DNA of 64,000 nt. Source: Lewinellaceae bacterium (GTDB lineage Bacteria; Bacteroidota; Bacteroidia; Chitinophagales; Saprospiraceae). This document shows, one piece after another, positions 51,922 through 61,647 of this stretch. A model generated the notes under the pieces. The model did no database searches. It was not told the origin of the DNA and worked only from the letters and a program-made list of their open reading frames with translations. Location: the NCBI GenBank assembly GCA_020636105.1, contig JACJYL010000001.1, positions 4,610,001 through 4,674,000 of the forward strand, given 5' to 3'. The position numbers and the translations under genes are program-made. The number at the start of each line of letters is the position of its first letter. Position 1 is the first letter of the stretch.

Positions 51922-52479
51922 TTGAACACACAAAATACAAATATCGACCAATTGGTTACCCGGATAAAAGCGGGTGATAAATCTGCCTTTGCGGAATTGT
52001 ACGATAAGTATGCCCCGGCATTGTATGGTGTCGTGTCAAAAATTGTGAGGTCAGAAGAAATTGGCCGGGATGTGATGCAGGACGCCTTTGTCAAAATATG
52101 GAAACATATCCATTCGTTCAACCCTGAAAAGGGATCCATTTTTACCTGGATGCTGAATATTTCCCGCAATACGGCCATTGATAAATTAAGGAAATTAAAA
52201 AAAGAAGGTATAGTCGAAATCCCAAACCCGGATTCTGACGTAGGTATTGGGAAAGCCCAACAAACATCGATAAAAATCAACAATATAGGACTCAGGGAAT
52301 TGGTTGAAAAATTACCGCCGGAGCAAAAGCTCATGGTAGATTATATCTATTTCAACGGGTACACCCAGCAGGAGGTAGCCGAAGCATTGGGTATTCCCCT
52401 GGGCACTGTGAAAACAAGAATTAGAACCGCCGTTTTGGCATTGAGAAAGGTATTTACCGTTATTTTATTTTGGATATAA
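51922..52479 (+). CDS. ECF sigma factor (sigma-70 family)
   Basis: A 185-aa sigma factor. Region 2: AFAELYDKYAPALYGVV, GRDVMQDAFVKIWKHI and ISRNTAIDKLR. Region 4: LPPEQKLMVDYIYFNGYTQQEVAEALGIPLGTVKTRI. It starts with TTG, as no in-frame ATG lies at the right place; the ATG overlapping the EamA stop is in another frame. It overlaps the next (anti-sigma) gene by 10 bases. Regions 1.1 and 3 are absent, as in ECF factors. It is likely to control envelope genes, probably the DUF4331 block. Confidence 0.87.
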   Translation: MNTQNTNIDQLVTRIKAGDKSAFAELYDKYAPALYGVVSKIVRSEEIGRDVMQDAFVKIWKHIHSFNPEKGSIFTWMLNISRNTAIDKLRKLKKEGIVEIPNPDSDVGIGKAQQTSIKINNIGLRELVEKLPPEQKLMVDYIYFNGYTQQEVAEALGIPLGTVKTRIRTAVLALRKVFTVILFWI

Positions 52480-53300
52480 AAGCATACATATCGTCAGGTA
52501 TTTTAGAGGAATACGTCCTCGGCGCGGCTTCTGAGCAGGAACGCCGGGAAGTGGAATGTATGTCCCATATCTATCCTGAAATCAAGGAAGAGCTTTCGCG
52601 CCTTCAGCAAACGATAGAATCTTTTGCCATGATCAATGCAGTGGATCCGCCCACGTCACTCAAGGCCGGTATTCTGGAAGCTATTGACGATGAAGCGCAA
52701 ATAAAACCGGGAGATGCCGCCGCCGTTATTCCTATGGAAAGAGCAGATGCCACTCCCGAAACCGCCAGGATTATTCCAATGTACATGAAGCTGGCCCTTG
52801 CCGCTTCAGTAGCCCTGCTCCTTGTTTTCGGGGGGCTTTGGCTGACCAACAATAATAAATACCAGCAACAGATCGCGGCCGCTGAGGACCAAAATCAAAA
52901 CCTCCGGGATCAGATGGCCACCCTGCAGACTGAAACGGAAGCCAGGGCATACACCAACAGTCTTTTGGCCAGTTCCGATACCCGGATCGTCGAAATGCCC
53001 GGGACCGATAACAGTCCCGATTCCAAAGTTCGTGTTTATTGGAATACGGTTACCCGTGAGGTGCTGCTCAAGGTGGACCAGTTGCCTCCCCCTGAAGCCG
53101 ACAAACAATACCAGCTTTGGGCCATTGTCAATGGTGAACCCCAGGATATGGGAGTCTTTGAGATCGATGCGGCGTCCGATCAGGTTCAGTTGATGTCTGC
53201 CCAGGTTGAAAATGCGCAGGCTTTCGCCATCACCCTGGAAAAGAAGGGCGGTAGTCCGACTCCAACGCTTTCCGCTATGTACGTATTGGGGAATGTCTGA
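52470..53300 (+). CDS. anti-sigma factor (RskA-like)
   Basis: A 276-aa membrane anti-sigma factor, also with a TTG start, 10 bases inside the sigma gene. N-terminal domain (residues 1-90; ILEEYVLGAASEQERREVE is the anti-sigma-type helix pair), one transmembrane helix (about 107-126), a periplasmic coiled coil (130-160) and a C-terminal RskA-type domain (QYQLWAIVNGEPQDMGVFEI). It holds the ECF factor inactive until a periplasmic signal causes release. There is no obvious protease gene next to it. Confidence 0.87.
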   Translation: MDIKAYISSGILEEYVLGAASEQERREVECMSHIYPEIKEELSRLQQTIESFAMINAVDPPTSLKAGILEAIDDEAQIKPGDAAAVIPMERADATPETARIIPMYMKLALAASVALLLVFGGLWLTNNNKYQQQIAAAEDQNQNLRDQMATLQTETEARAYTNSLLASSDTRIVEMPGTDNSPDSKVRVYWNTVTREVLLKVDQLPPPEADKQYQLWAIVNGEPQDMGVFEIDAASDQVQLMSAQVENAQAFAITLEKKGGSPTPTLSAMYVLGNV

Positions 53301-53383
53301 TCCTGAGGAGCCCTTTCCGGATACCCTTTTATCATTTTAACAAGTTTTTTTCTTCCGGAGATGAGGTGTCACCGGGAAAGAGC

Positions 53384-53436
53384 TGCCATGCCAATGGCAT
53401 TTCCAAGGGAAGAAAAATTTGCCATGCCAATGGCAT
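53384..53436. promoter_or_regulatory. pair of ATGCCAATGGCAT palindromes
   Basis: TGCCATGCCAATGGCAT occurs at 53384-53400 and again at 53420-53436, 36 bases apart start to start. Each holds the dyad ATGCCA-A-TGGCAT. They lie between the anti-sigma gene and the DUF4331 gene, in a 417-base gap with no other gene. Possible operator pair. A second palindrome, GAAATCGATTTC, lies at 53658-53669, 49 bases before the DUF4331 start. Confidence 0.45.
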
Positions 53437-53717
53437 TTTCCAGCAAAGATTTTCCAATTTAGAACGTTTCATTTTCATCCTTATGGCCATCCATTTGATG
53501 TTCTGAAAAACAGGGATTCTATTTTTTAAAAAATAAGTAAATTTCATAAAAAATTGATTATCAATTTTTTATAGGGTAATTGTAATGATTTTTTTATTTT
53601 TTTTGAAAAAAATATCCTTTCTGAAATCCAAAACCCTTTCTCTTTCGTAGGTATGTCGAAATCGATTTCAAATCAATAGCATGCTGTTCTATTACATAAA
53701 TCACAAAATATTAAACA

Positions 53718-55499
53718 ATGAAAAAATTTAACCTTGCTTTCTTAAAGCGACCAGTTTGGACAGCCCTGGGTTTGTCCCTGGTACTTTTAGCTGTGAGCAT
53801 TACCGATTCGTTTGGATCCAGCCACCGGGAAGCACCCCATATTTCTAATGACCCATTGGCAGATAATACCGACTTATATGCTTTTCGTAGCCCGGATGAT
53901 CCCAATACGATTACCATCATAGCCAATTATATTCCTGCTGAATTGCCTTATGGTGGACCTAATTATCATTCCTTTGGTGAAAATATCAGGTACGAAATTC
54001 ACATTGACAATGACGCTTCCGTTGCCGGAGATGAGGTTACTTACCGGTTTACATTTCATAAAACCAACCAGGACCCCACTACCTTTTTTAATATCAGGCT
54101 GGGACAGCAAAACCTGAAAACTACCTATACTTTGGAAAAAAGTACGGACGGAGGAAATTCCTGGACCACCATCGTTTCCAATGGCATCGTGCCACCCCCG
54201 AATATCGGTGCCCGTTCGATTGAAGACCCTGTCGTGGGGTTAGGAACGACCTACACCGACCTTATCAACAATTCGATCATGACAGCTTCTACAGGAGAAA
54301 AGATTTATTGCGGTCCTGCCGATGATCCGTTTTTTGTAGACCTGGGTGGTATTTTCGATCTTGGCGATGCGCCGCGTCAGAACAATGGCAACAAAGTGCG
54401 CGACGGGCTTTCTCGTTACAACGTTCACACCATAGCCATACAGGTCAATATTGCCGATCTGCAGAAGGCCGGAAAAGATGTCAGCCAGGCGGTTAACATT
54501 CTCGATGGAGATTTCGTGATTGGCATCTGGGCTTCGGCCAGCCGGCGAGCAACCAGAACTTTATCAGCAAACGGATCGGGAGCGGTTGAGTCAGGTGATT
54601 GGGTTCAGGTTTCCCGCCTGGGCATGCCACTGACCAACGAGGCCGTCATTCCTGTCGGTATGAAAGATTACTGGAATTCGATTACCCCATACGATGAGAT
54701 TACAGATACTATTTTGGACCAGTATTTCTACAATCCCGAGCTGGCCCTGTACATGGACGATGACCTGTTCGGAGCTGCCGTTCCCGCTTTTGCAGGTTTG
54801 AGGATCCAGCGGAGTTCACTTCAGTCATTTGACTTTGGAAATGGTCAGGACGGATTGTATGGATTAAAAGGAAGTGCAGCAGTAGCGGGTACTGCATTGG
54901 ATGATGCTGTGTTTGGGACACTCTTACTCCCCGGACCGGGAATGCCCCGTTCGGTGGACTTATGGCCAATCTTCCACACAGGAGTACCCAACGTTAGCCC
55001 TTACCAGTTGGCGACCGGGAAAAACGGAAACCCTCTCGCTGCTGGTAAGCCTTTTATCAACAACTTTCTCCCGAATGGAGGAGACATGCTGAGACTCAAC
55101 ATGGCCACACCAATCACCGACAGGGACGATCCTGCGTTTAGCTCCCTGGGAATTGTACAAGCTGCCGTACTCGGGTTAACCGATCCGACTTATGCTTCCA
55201 ATGCTGATATGGAATTCATTCCCAATATGGATGGTTTTCCAAATGGTAGAAGACTGGAAGATGATGTCACCCGGATAGAATTGCAAGCTGTTTCAGGAGT
55301 AGCCCTGGCGGCCATAGGCCTTTGGTATGATGATTACCAGGTTGCGGATACGACCCAGTCTCCGGTGACCAACCTCCTGCTCAATGTATTGAAGTATTCC
55401 ACCGGAGTGGAAACCAACGACCTTGAATTCAAATCAACCTTCCCTTACGTGGCAGAACCATGGAGAGGTACTGAAGTTGAAGAACAAGGCACTTATTAA
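53718..55499 (+). CDS. DUF4331 exported protein, copy 1
   Basis: A 593-aa protein: signal peptide (residues 1-34), then the family's N-terminal hallmark SSHREAP, DPLADNTDLYAFRSPDD, YEIHIDND, and the later DDAVFGTLLLPGPGMPRSVD and VTRIELQAVSGVALA. Full length for the family. No T9SS sorting domain, unlike copy 2, so it probably stays in the periplasm or outer membrane. Function unknown. Copy 2 follows after 22 bases with strong similarity at the DNA level. They probably share one transcript under the sigma/anti-sigma pair upstream. Confidence 0.86.
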   Translation: MKKFNLAFLKRPVWTALGLSLVLLAVSITDSFGSSHREAPHISNDPLADNTDLYAFRSPDDPNTITIIANYIPAELPYGGPNYHSFGENIRYEIHIDNDASVAGDEVTYRFTFHKTNQDPTTFFNIRLGQQNLKTTYTLEKSTDGGNSWTTIVSNGIVPPPNIGARSIEDPVVGLGTTYTDLINNSIMTASTGEKIYCGPADDPFFVDLGGIFDLGDAPRQNNGNKVRDGLSRYNVHTIAIQVNIADLQKAGKDVSQAVNILDGDFVIGIWASASRRATRTLSANGSGAVESGDWVQVSRLGMPLTNEAVIPVGMKDYWNSITPYDEITDTILDQYFYNPELALYMDDDLFGAAVPAFAGLRIQRSSLQSFDFGNGQDGLYGLKGSAAVAGTALDDAVFGTLLLPGPGMPRSVDLWPIFHTGVPNVSPYQLATGKNGNPLAAGKPFINNFLPNGGDMLRLNMATPITDRDDPAFSSLGIVQAAVLGLTDPTYASNADMEFIPNMDGFPNGRRLEDDVTRIELQAVSGVALAAIGLWYDDYQVADTTQSPVTNLLLNVLKYSTGVETNDLEFKSTFPYVAEPWRGTEVEEQGTY

Positions 55500-55521
55500 T
55501 TCAACCTAAAAAAGAAAAGAG

Positions 55522-57615
55522 ATGATTTCATTATATAAAATGTTCCAAAAAGTGCTCTCCGCGGCCTTCCTGCTTTTATTGATCGCAGGGACCTATTTCC
55601 CGGCAGCAGCCTCCAGTCACCGTGAAGCCCCCATGATCGCTGATGATCCCCTGGCGGACAACACAGACCTTTACGTATTCAGGAGCCCCGACAATCCGAA
55701 TATGATTACCATCATTGCAAATTATATCCCAATGCAACTGCCTCATGGCGGCCCCAATTACAATACTTTTGGAGAGAATATCCGCTATGAGATCCACATC
55801 GACAACGATGTGAGTACCCCCGGAGATGATATCGTTTACCGGTTCACCTTCACCAAAACACATGAAGACCCCACCACCTTTTTTAATATTCGTCTCGGTG
55901 CTCAAAATCATAAGGTAACTTATACTTTGGAGAAAAGTACTGACGGTGGAGCATCCTTTACAGCCATATTAACTAACGGAATAGTGCCCCCCAACTACGT
56001 AGGCATGCGTTCCATTGAAGGTGCTGCCGGGTTGAATACCACTTATGACGCCTTGTTTGCCAGTGCCATCATGACGGCTTTTGACGGAGAAAAAGTCTTC
56101 TGTGGACCTGTCGATGATCCGTTCTTTGTGGATCTCGGAGGTATTTTTGACCTCGGTGATGCTCCACGACAGGGTAGCGGTACTGCAAGGGATGGTCTTG
56201 CCGGATTTAACACCAGTACCATTGCGATTCAAATCCCCATTGCTGAATTGCAGAAAGATGGTAAAAACGTTGGTCAGGCGATTAACATCCTCGACGGTGA
56301 TTTTGTGATCGGCGTTTGGGCTTCGGCCAGCCGCCGGATGATCAGAACCCTGAACGGCGATGGTACGGAAGCTTATTCCGGAAATTGGGTTCAGGTGTCA
56401 CGTCTCGGTATGCCCCTTACCAATGAAGCGGTGATCCCGCTGGGTATGAAAGACAAATGGAATTCGATGACCCCTTACATGGATTTGGACAGCCTGGCTG
56501 TTTTTGGCAACTACTTCTATAATCCAGAGTTGGGTCTTTACATGGATGATGCCCTTTTTGGCGGCGCTGTGCCCGCCCTGGCTTCCTTGAGGATTCAGCG
56601 TAATGCCCTGCAGGCTTTTGATTTTGGTAACGGGCAGGATGGGTTGTATGCCTTGAAAGGCAGTCCCGCAGTAGCCGGAACCGCACTGGATGATGCCGTT
56701 TTTGGTACTTTGTTGCTCCCCGGCCCGGGCATGCCCCGCTCGGTGGATCTGTGGCCTATCTTCCACACAGGAGTACCTAATGTGAGCCCATACCAGCTCG
56801 CCACCGGTAAAGGAGGAAACCCGCTTGCTCCCGGAAAACCATTCATCAACAACTTCCTGCCAAACGGAGGCGATATGCTTCGGCTCAATATGGCCACCCC
56901 GGTAACCGATAGAAACGACCCCAATTTCAGCTCGTTGGGTATCATCCAGGCTGCCGTATTGGGCCTGACGGACCCGATGTACGCCAATACGGACATCCAG
57001 TTTATTCCCAACATGGATGGTTTTCCTAACGGAAGGCGTTTGGAGGATGACGTGACGAGAATCGAATTACAGGCCGTTTCAGGTGTGGCTCTTGCCGCCA
57101 TTGGCTTGTGGTATGACGATTACGATGCGTCTGATATGAATGCTTCTCCCGTTACTTCTGACTTACTGAATGTACTCGGATTCTCAACAGGAGTAGAATC
57201 CAACGACACTACTTTCCTTGCTACTTTTCCTTTTGTGCAAATGCCATGGATCGGTACCGGAAAATCCAGTGGAGCGACCATTTCTTATACGCAGCCTGAC
57301 ATTCTGGATCCCACAGACTGGAATACGGTCAGCGTGATGAACCTGGGAGCCCCTGAATTGTACGCGACAAGTTATCCCAATCCTTTTAGTTTGACAACTA
57401 CCATCAAGTATCGCTTGCGCAGCAACAGCAATGTGACGATCCGCATTTTTGACAGAACCGGAAAATTGGTGCGCAATTTATTGAGTACCCGTCAGCCAGC
57501 CGGTGAATATACTGTGGACTGGAACAGCAGCGATCTTGCCGAAGGTACTTACATGGCACAAATTGCTACCGGGAACAAAGTGGTACAGAGCCTGAAATTA
57601 GTGAAAACCAAATAG
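55522..57615 (+). CDS. DUF4331 protein with T9SS sorting domain, copy 2
   Basis: A 697-aa paralogue of copy 1 with the same order of motifs (SSHREAPMIADDPLADNTDLY, DVVYRFTF-like strands, IFHTGVPNVSPYQLATG). It has an extra C-terminus of about 85 residues, a type A T9SS sorting domain (SYPNPFSLTTTIKYRL, IRIFDRTGKLVRN, LAEGTYMAQI). So it is secreted through the type IX machinery and attached to the surface, while copy 1 is not. The pair could form one complex with one part inside and one outside. An intrinsic terminator follows. Confidence 0.87.
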   Translation: MISLYKMFQKVLSAAFLLLLIAGTYFPAAASSHREAPMIADDPLADNTDLYVFRSPDNPNMITIIANYIPMQLPHGGPNYNTFGENIRYEIHIDNDVSTPGDDIVYRFTFTKTHEDPTTFFNIRLGAQNHKVTYTLEKSTDGGASFTAILTNGIVPPNYVGMRSIEGAAGLNTTYDALFASAIMTAFDGEKVFCGPVDDPFFVDLGGIFDLGDAPRQGSGTARDGLAGFNTSTIAIQIPIAELQKDGKNVGQAINILDGDFVIGVWASASRRMIRTLNGDGTEAYSGNWVQVSRLGMPLTNEAVIPLGMKDKWNSMTPYMDLDSLAVFGNYFYNPELGLYMDDALFGGAVPALASLRIQRNALQAFDFGNGQDGLYALKGSPAVAGTALDDAVFGTLLLPGPGMPRSVDLWPIFHTGVPNVSPYQLATGKGGNPLAPGKPFINNFLPNGGDMLRLNMATPVTDRNDPNFSSLGIIQAAVLGLTDPMYANTDIQFIPNMDGFPNGRRLEDDVTRIELQAVSGVALAAIGLWYDDYDASDMNASPVTSDLLNVLGFSTGVESNDTTFLATFPFVQMPWIGTGKSSGATISYTQPDILDPTDWNTVSVMNLGAPELYATSYPNPFSLTTTIKYRLRSNSNVTIRIFDRTGKLVRNLLSTRQPAGEYTVDWNSSDLAEGTYMAQIATGNKVVQSLKLVKTK

Positions 57616-57626
57616 TTTAATCCCCG

Positions 57627-57660
57627 ACTGTGGCGGGCGGTGTTCCGCCACAGTTTTTTT
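57627..57660 (+). terminator. intrinsic terminator after the second DUF4331 gene
   Basis: ACTGTGGCGG (57627-57636) pairs with CCGCCACAGT (57645-57654) around an 8-base loop, followed by seven T. Classic rho-independent terminator 12 bases after the stop. The TPR gene starts 20 bases beyond it, so it may need read-through or its own promoter. Confidence 0.88.
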
Positions 57661-57680
57661 ATCACCTCTAAATGATAGTC

Positions 57681-59027
57681 ATGAAATTCAAATTATATAC
57701 CCTTTTTGCAGCCTTGTTAATGGCGGCTTCAGTAATGATGTTCCAGGCTTGCCATAGAAACCAAGCCCCCCTGAGCATCCAAATGGAAAAAATTCCTGCC
57801 TTACTGACCAGGAGTTCAGACCTCGGCCCGGAAAAAGAAGGGCAACTATATACAAAAACCTATGAGAAACTATACAATAGATTAATGGCCAATCCTGAAG
57901 ATACGGAGGCTCGGCTGCAAATGGCCGAATTGTTTATCATGGAGGCCCGGATTACGGGAGAGCACCCTTATTATTACCCGGCAGCCCTTAAAATGGTCAA
58001 TACCGTTTTGGAAAGTAAGCCTGAAAAACAGGAGGTGCTTTTCAGTGCTCTGAATCTGAAATCATCGGTGTTGCTTTCCCTCCACCAGTTTGAAGAAGGA
58101 CTGGAAGTTGCTCAAAAGGCTGCGGTGCTTAATCCGTACAACGCGGGAATTTACGGCTCGTTAGTGGATGGAAATGTTGAGTTGGGCCATTACGATGAGG
58201 CGGTAAAAATGGCCGACAAAATGGTTTCCATTCGTCCGGATCTGCGCTCATATTCTCGTATTTCATACCTGCGTGAGATCTATGGTGATATTGATGGGGC
58301 CATCGAAGCCATGGATATGGCCGTCAAGGCAGGATACCCTGGTTACGAATCCACCGCCTGGACAAGGGTGACCCTTGGTAATATTTATGCCAGCTACGGC
58401 GACCTGACGAATGCTGAGATCCAATACAAAATCACTTTGCAGGAACGTCCCGGTTTCCCCTTTGCCATCCAGGGACTGGCTTCTGTTGAAATGAAAAAAG
58501 GCAATCTCGAAAATGCGGAAAAACTATATAATGAGGCTATCGGCATCATTCCGGAAGTATCTTTTTATGAAGGTTTGGCAGAAGTATATTTAAAAACAGG
58601 CAGGGAGAATGATGCCCAAAAGACTGCCCAAACCATTATTCAGATGATGGCGGAAGATGAAGCCAGCGGTCATAGAGTGGATATGGATAAAGCCAAGGTT
58701 TATCTGCATTTTTTAAAGGATGACAATACTGCTCTGAAGCTTGCCATGAATGAATACCATGCCCGCCCGAAAAATATCGATGTAAATCTTTTTTTGGCAA
58801 AGGTTCTGATCGCCAGGGGTGATCTTATTTCTGCCAGGGTTCATCTCGAAACGGCCTCGGTGACCAACAGCAAAAACCCTGAATTATGGCTTTGTAAAGG
58901 CGTATTGGAAGCTAAGTCAGGAAATTCCGAAGCAGCCGGAAAGATGATCAAGGCGGCCCTGAATGCCAACCCTTATCTGGAGGGAGAAATGGCCGACTTT
59001 GCCCGCCAGACCATTGCTCAGAGCTAG
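57681..59027 (+). CDS. TPR-repeat lipoprotein
   Basis: 448 aa from ATG 57681 (ATG 57672 also possible): lipoprotein signal with lipobox FQAC (Cys 24), then about ten TPR-like repeats (LEVAQKAAVLNPYNAGIYGSLVDGNVELGHYDEAVKMADKM, NAEIQYKITLQERPGFPFAIQGLASVEMKKGNLENAEKLYNEAI). Exposed at the periplasmic side or surface; TPR proteins of this sort scaffold protein complexes. It lies between the DUF4331 pair and the TonB receptor, so I infer that it connects them. There is no enzymatic motif. Confidence 0.85.
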   Translation: MKFKLYTLFAALLMAASVMMFQACHRNQAPLSIQMEKIPALLTRSSDLGPEKEGQLYTKTYEKLYNRLMANPEDTEARLQMAELFIMEARITGEHPYYYPAALKMVNTVLESKPEKQEVLFSALNLKSSVLLSLHQFEEGLEVAQKAAVLNPYNAGIYGSLVDGNVELGHYDEAVKMADKMVSIRPDLRSYSRISYLREIYGDIDGAIEAMDMAVKAGYPGYESTAWTRVTLGNIYASYGDLTNAEIQYKITLQERPGFPFAIQGLASVEMKKGNLENAEKLYNEAIGIIPEVSFYEGLAEVYLKTGRENDAQKTAQTIIQMMAEDEASGHRVDMDKAKVYLHFLKDDNTALKLAMNEYHARPKNIDVNLFLAKVLIARGDLISARVHLETASVTNSKNPELWLCKGVLEAKSGNSEAAGKMIKAALNANPYLEGEMADFARQTIAQS

Positions 59028-59108
59028 GTCGAGTGACTAAATTTTTCACCTTTTTTATTAAAAAAACAGTAATTTTGTTGTTCTCTGATTCAGTAAAAAA
59101 GTAAAGAA

Positions 59109-61346
59109 ATGAAATCAAAAATCAACTTGTTTTTATGGCTTTTACCCGTTTTTTTTGGCTTTTCTACTGCCTTTGCGGGAAACGTGAATTGCAGGGTTTA
59201 CAATGCAGAAAATAAAGAGACGCTGTTTGGTGCCACTGTTTTTGTTATCGAAACACACAAGGGAACGACGACACAGCTTTCAGGCGATTGCCAGTTGACA
59301 GGTCTGATCCCCGGCGATTATAGTGTACAGGTTTCCTATATCGGGTTTATTACCCAAACGCGTAAGATTACCGTTTTAGAAAAAGACACGATACTGCTTG
59401 AAGTATTCCTCCAACCGGGGGTTGATCTGAAGGCTGTGACCATTACTGGCAAAAGACGCCCCCAGTATGAAACCATCCAGGCCACGGATGCCCAGCTTCG
59501 ACCCGTAGAATCTTCCCAGGAGATGTTGCGCAACGTGCCCGGGATGTTTGTCGCACAACATGCCGGAGGAGGTAAGGCCGAACAGCTGTTTCTCAGAGGA
59601 TTTGATATCGACCACGGAACTGATGTGAACATCAAAGTGGATGGAATGCCGGTAAATATGGTTTCCCATGCGCACGGACAGGGTTATGCCGACCTTCATT
59701 TTGTGATCCCGGAACTGGTGGAATACATCGATTTTACCAAAGGGCCCTACTATGCCGAACAAGGTAATTTCGCTACGGCAGGTGCCGTGGAGTTGAAGAC
59801 TAAAAATCAGCTTGATCACAGTCTAGTAAAAGTGGAAGCAGGCCAGTTCAATACATACCGGGTTCTGGGAGCGATAAAGCTTCCCGTCAAAAATTCCCAG
59901 AGTGCCTTTCTGGCGGCAGATTATGCCTATTCGGATGGTTATTTTGAAAGTTCCCAACAGTTTAACAGGATCAATCTTTTCGGAAAATACGTTACCCCAT
60001 TGAATAAAAAAACGACCCTGTCGCTGACGGCTTCCACCTTTTACAGCCAGTGGAACGCCTCCGGCCAGATCCCCGAAAGAGCCGTAAACGAGGGCCTTAT
60101 CACCCGGTTTGGCGCCATCGATGACACCGAGGGAGGGACGACAGGGAGAACCAACTTTAACCTGCAGGTGTCCCACATTCTTCGGGACAACCTGCTTTTT
60201 AAGCAACAAATTTTTTATTCACGTTATCATTTTAACCTGTTCTCCAATTTTACTTTTTTTCTTAACGACCCTGTCAGGGGCGATCAAATCCGGCAGCATG
60301 AAAACCGCGATCTGGCCGGGTATAATGGTTTTTTGAGACATGAAAGTCACCTCTTAGGGCAACTGCTGACTTCAGAAGCCGGAGTCAACTTTCGTGCGGA
60401 TCAAACCTATGACAGCTTTTTAGCCGGCACCTATTTGCGCGAAAACCCCGTATACCGGCAACGGGGCAACATCACCGAAATGAATGCCGGGTATTATCTG
60501 AATGAGACCCTTTTGCTTACCTCGAAGCTTGAAATGACGGCAGGCCTGCGTCTTGACCAGTTTTGGTTCAGGTACGATAACCAGCTTGATTATATGAAAC
60601 AAAAAGCCTTTGAACAAACGCTGAATCCCAAATTCAGTATGCGTTATAACCTGAGCCATGCCATTTCCTTTTTCGGGATGGCCGGGACGGGCTTTCATTC
60701 CAACGACGCCCGTGTCATACTGGATGATAAAACAGGAGAAAGCCTGCCAAAGGGGCTGGGTTATGAAGGTGGCATGGTGCTCAAGCCGGGAGAGAAACTA
60801 TTGTTGAGCTGCTCCCTGTGGCAGTTGACCTTGCAAAATGAATTTGTATATGTCGGGGATGAAGGCATCGTGGAGGTCAGCGGGAAAACCCGAAGAAAGG
60901 GCATCGATGCTTCCCTGCGCTACCAACCGGTATTCTGGCTTGCAGCGGATATGGATATCAACTATTGCCTTCCACGTTATGCGGGGGTTCCGGAAACCGA
61001 GCAGTATATTCCTCTGGCTCCGGCTCTGACATCCATAGGGGGGCTAACGGTAAAAACGAACCATTGGCAGGGAAGTCTTCGATACCGCTACATGGGCGAC
61101 CGGCCGGCCAATGAAGAAAACAGCATTGTAGCAACCGGATATTTTATCAATGACTTTGTAGTCAGGTACGTACGTAACCAATTTGAAATTGGGCTGACCG
61201 TTCAAAATATTTTTAACAGGGAATGGAAGGAAACCCAGTTTGCAACGACCACCAGGCTGAAGGATGAACCCGAACCCGTCACCGAAATTCACTTCATCCC
61301 GGGAACCCCTCGTTTTGCCAAATTGAGTGTGGGGTATCGGTTTTAA
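59109..61346 (+). CDS. TonB-dependent outer-membrane receptor
   Basis: A 745-aa outer-membrane barrel. Signal peptide, a carboxypeptidase-regulatory-like domain (residues 25-110, TLFGATVFVIETHKGTTTQL), plug domain (MLRNVPGMFVAQHAGGGKAEQLFLRGFDID, then VDGMPVNMVSHAHGQGYADLHF) and the 22-strand barrel ending in an aromatic residue (KLSVGYRF). The plug holds a His-rich HAHGQGYAD stretch. Substrate unknown: iron complexes, cobalamin or sugars are possible in general, but there is no SusD partner. It may be exploited by the DUF4331/TPR block. A TAATTTTG box lies at 59070-59077. Confidence 0.9.
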   Translation: MKSKINLFLWLLPVFFGFSTAFAGNVNCRVYNAENKETLFGATVFVIETHKGTTTQLSGDCQLTGLIPGDYSVQVSYIGFITQTRKITVLEKDTILLEVFLQPGVDLKAVTITGKRRPQYETIQATDAQLRPVESSQEMLRNVPGMFVAQHAGGGKAEQLFLRGFDIDHGTDVNIKVDGMPVNMVSHAHGQGYADLHFVIPELVEYIDFTKGPYYAEQGNFATAGAVELKTKNQLDHSLVKVEAGQFNTYRVLGAIKLPVKNSQSAFLAADYAYSDGYFESSQQFNRINLFGKYVTPLNKKTTLSLTASTFYSQWNASGQIPERAVNEGLITRFGAIDDTEGGTTGRTNFNLQVSHILRDNLLFKQQIFYSRYHFNLFSNFTFFLNDPVRGDQIRQHENRDLAGYNGFLRHESHLLGQLLTSEAGVNFRADQTYDSFLAGTYLRENPVYRQRGNITEMNAGYYLNETLLLTSKLEMTAGLRLDQFWFRYDNQLDYMKQKAFEQTLNPKFSMRYNLSHAISFFGMAGTGFHSNDARVILDDKTGESLPKGLGYEGGMVLKPGEKLLLSCSLWQLTLQNEFVYVGDEGIVEVSGKTRRKGIDASLRYQPVFWLAADMDINYCLPRYAGVPETEQYIPLAPALTSIGGLTVKTNHWQGSLRYRYMGDRPANEENSIVATGYFINDFVVRYVRNQFEIGLTVQNIFNREWKETQFATTTRLKDEPEPVTEIHFIPGTPRFAKLSVGYRF

Positions 61347-61369
61347 GATTCAAGGACCTTCTGTTCATC

Positions 61370-61531
61370 TTATATCTGCGTCATCTTTGGGATTTGCTCC
61401 TGTTGATTTCGCAGATTTTTTCTTAAGGCAATATTTTGTTGTACCCAAAATATCAGGTCGTCGCCGAAGTGAATGCCATAAAGAGCTGGTGGCAGGTTTT
61501 CATTGTATTTGGTAAAGGGGATACTGTACAT
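61370..61531 (-). CDS. short minus-strand ORF, doubtful
   Basis: The minus strand reads 53 codons (start MYSIPFTKYNENLPP, then YGIHFGDDLIFWVQQN) from ATG 61531 to TAA 61370. The sequence is coherent and not low-complexity, and the same frame stays open upstream (KHSV), which suggests the C-terminus of a lost gene. No family is recognised. The remainder of 61347-61647 shows nothing else. Confidence 0.3.
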   Translation of the reverse strand: MYSIPFTKYNENLPPALYGIHFGDDLIFWVQQNIALRKNLRNQQEQIPKMTQI

Positions 61532-61647
61532 TACGGAATGCTTTAAACAAAAGATGGGTTCTTGCCGTTAGTACATTGTAAATTAAAATTCCACTTTGAC
61601 CAAAAATACATTTTACCAACGGACAAGACCTAAACCCATTTGATTTC

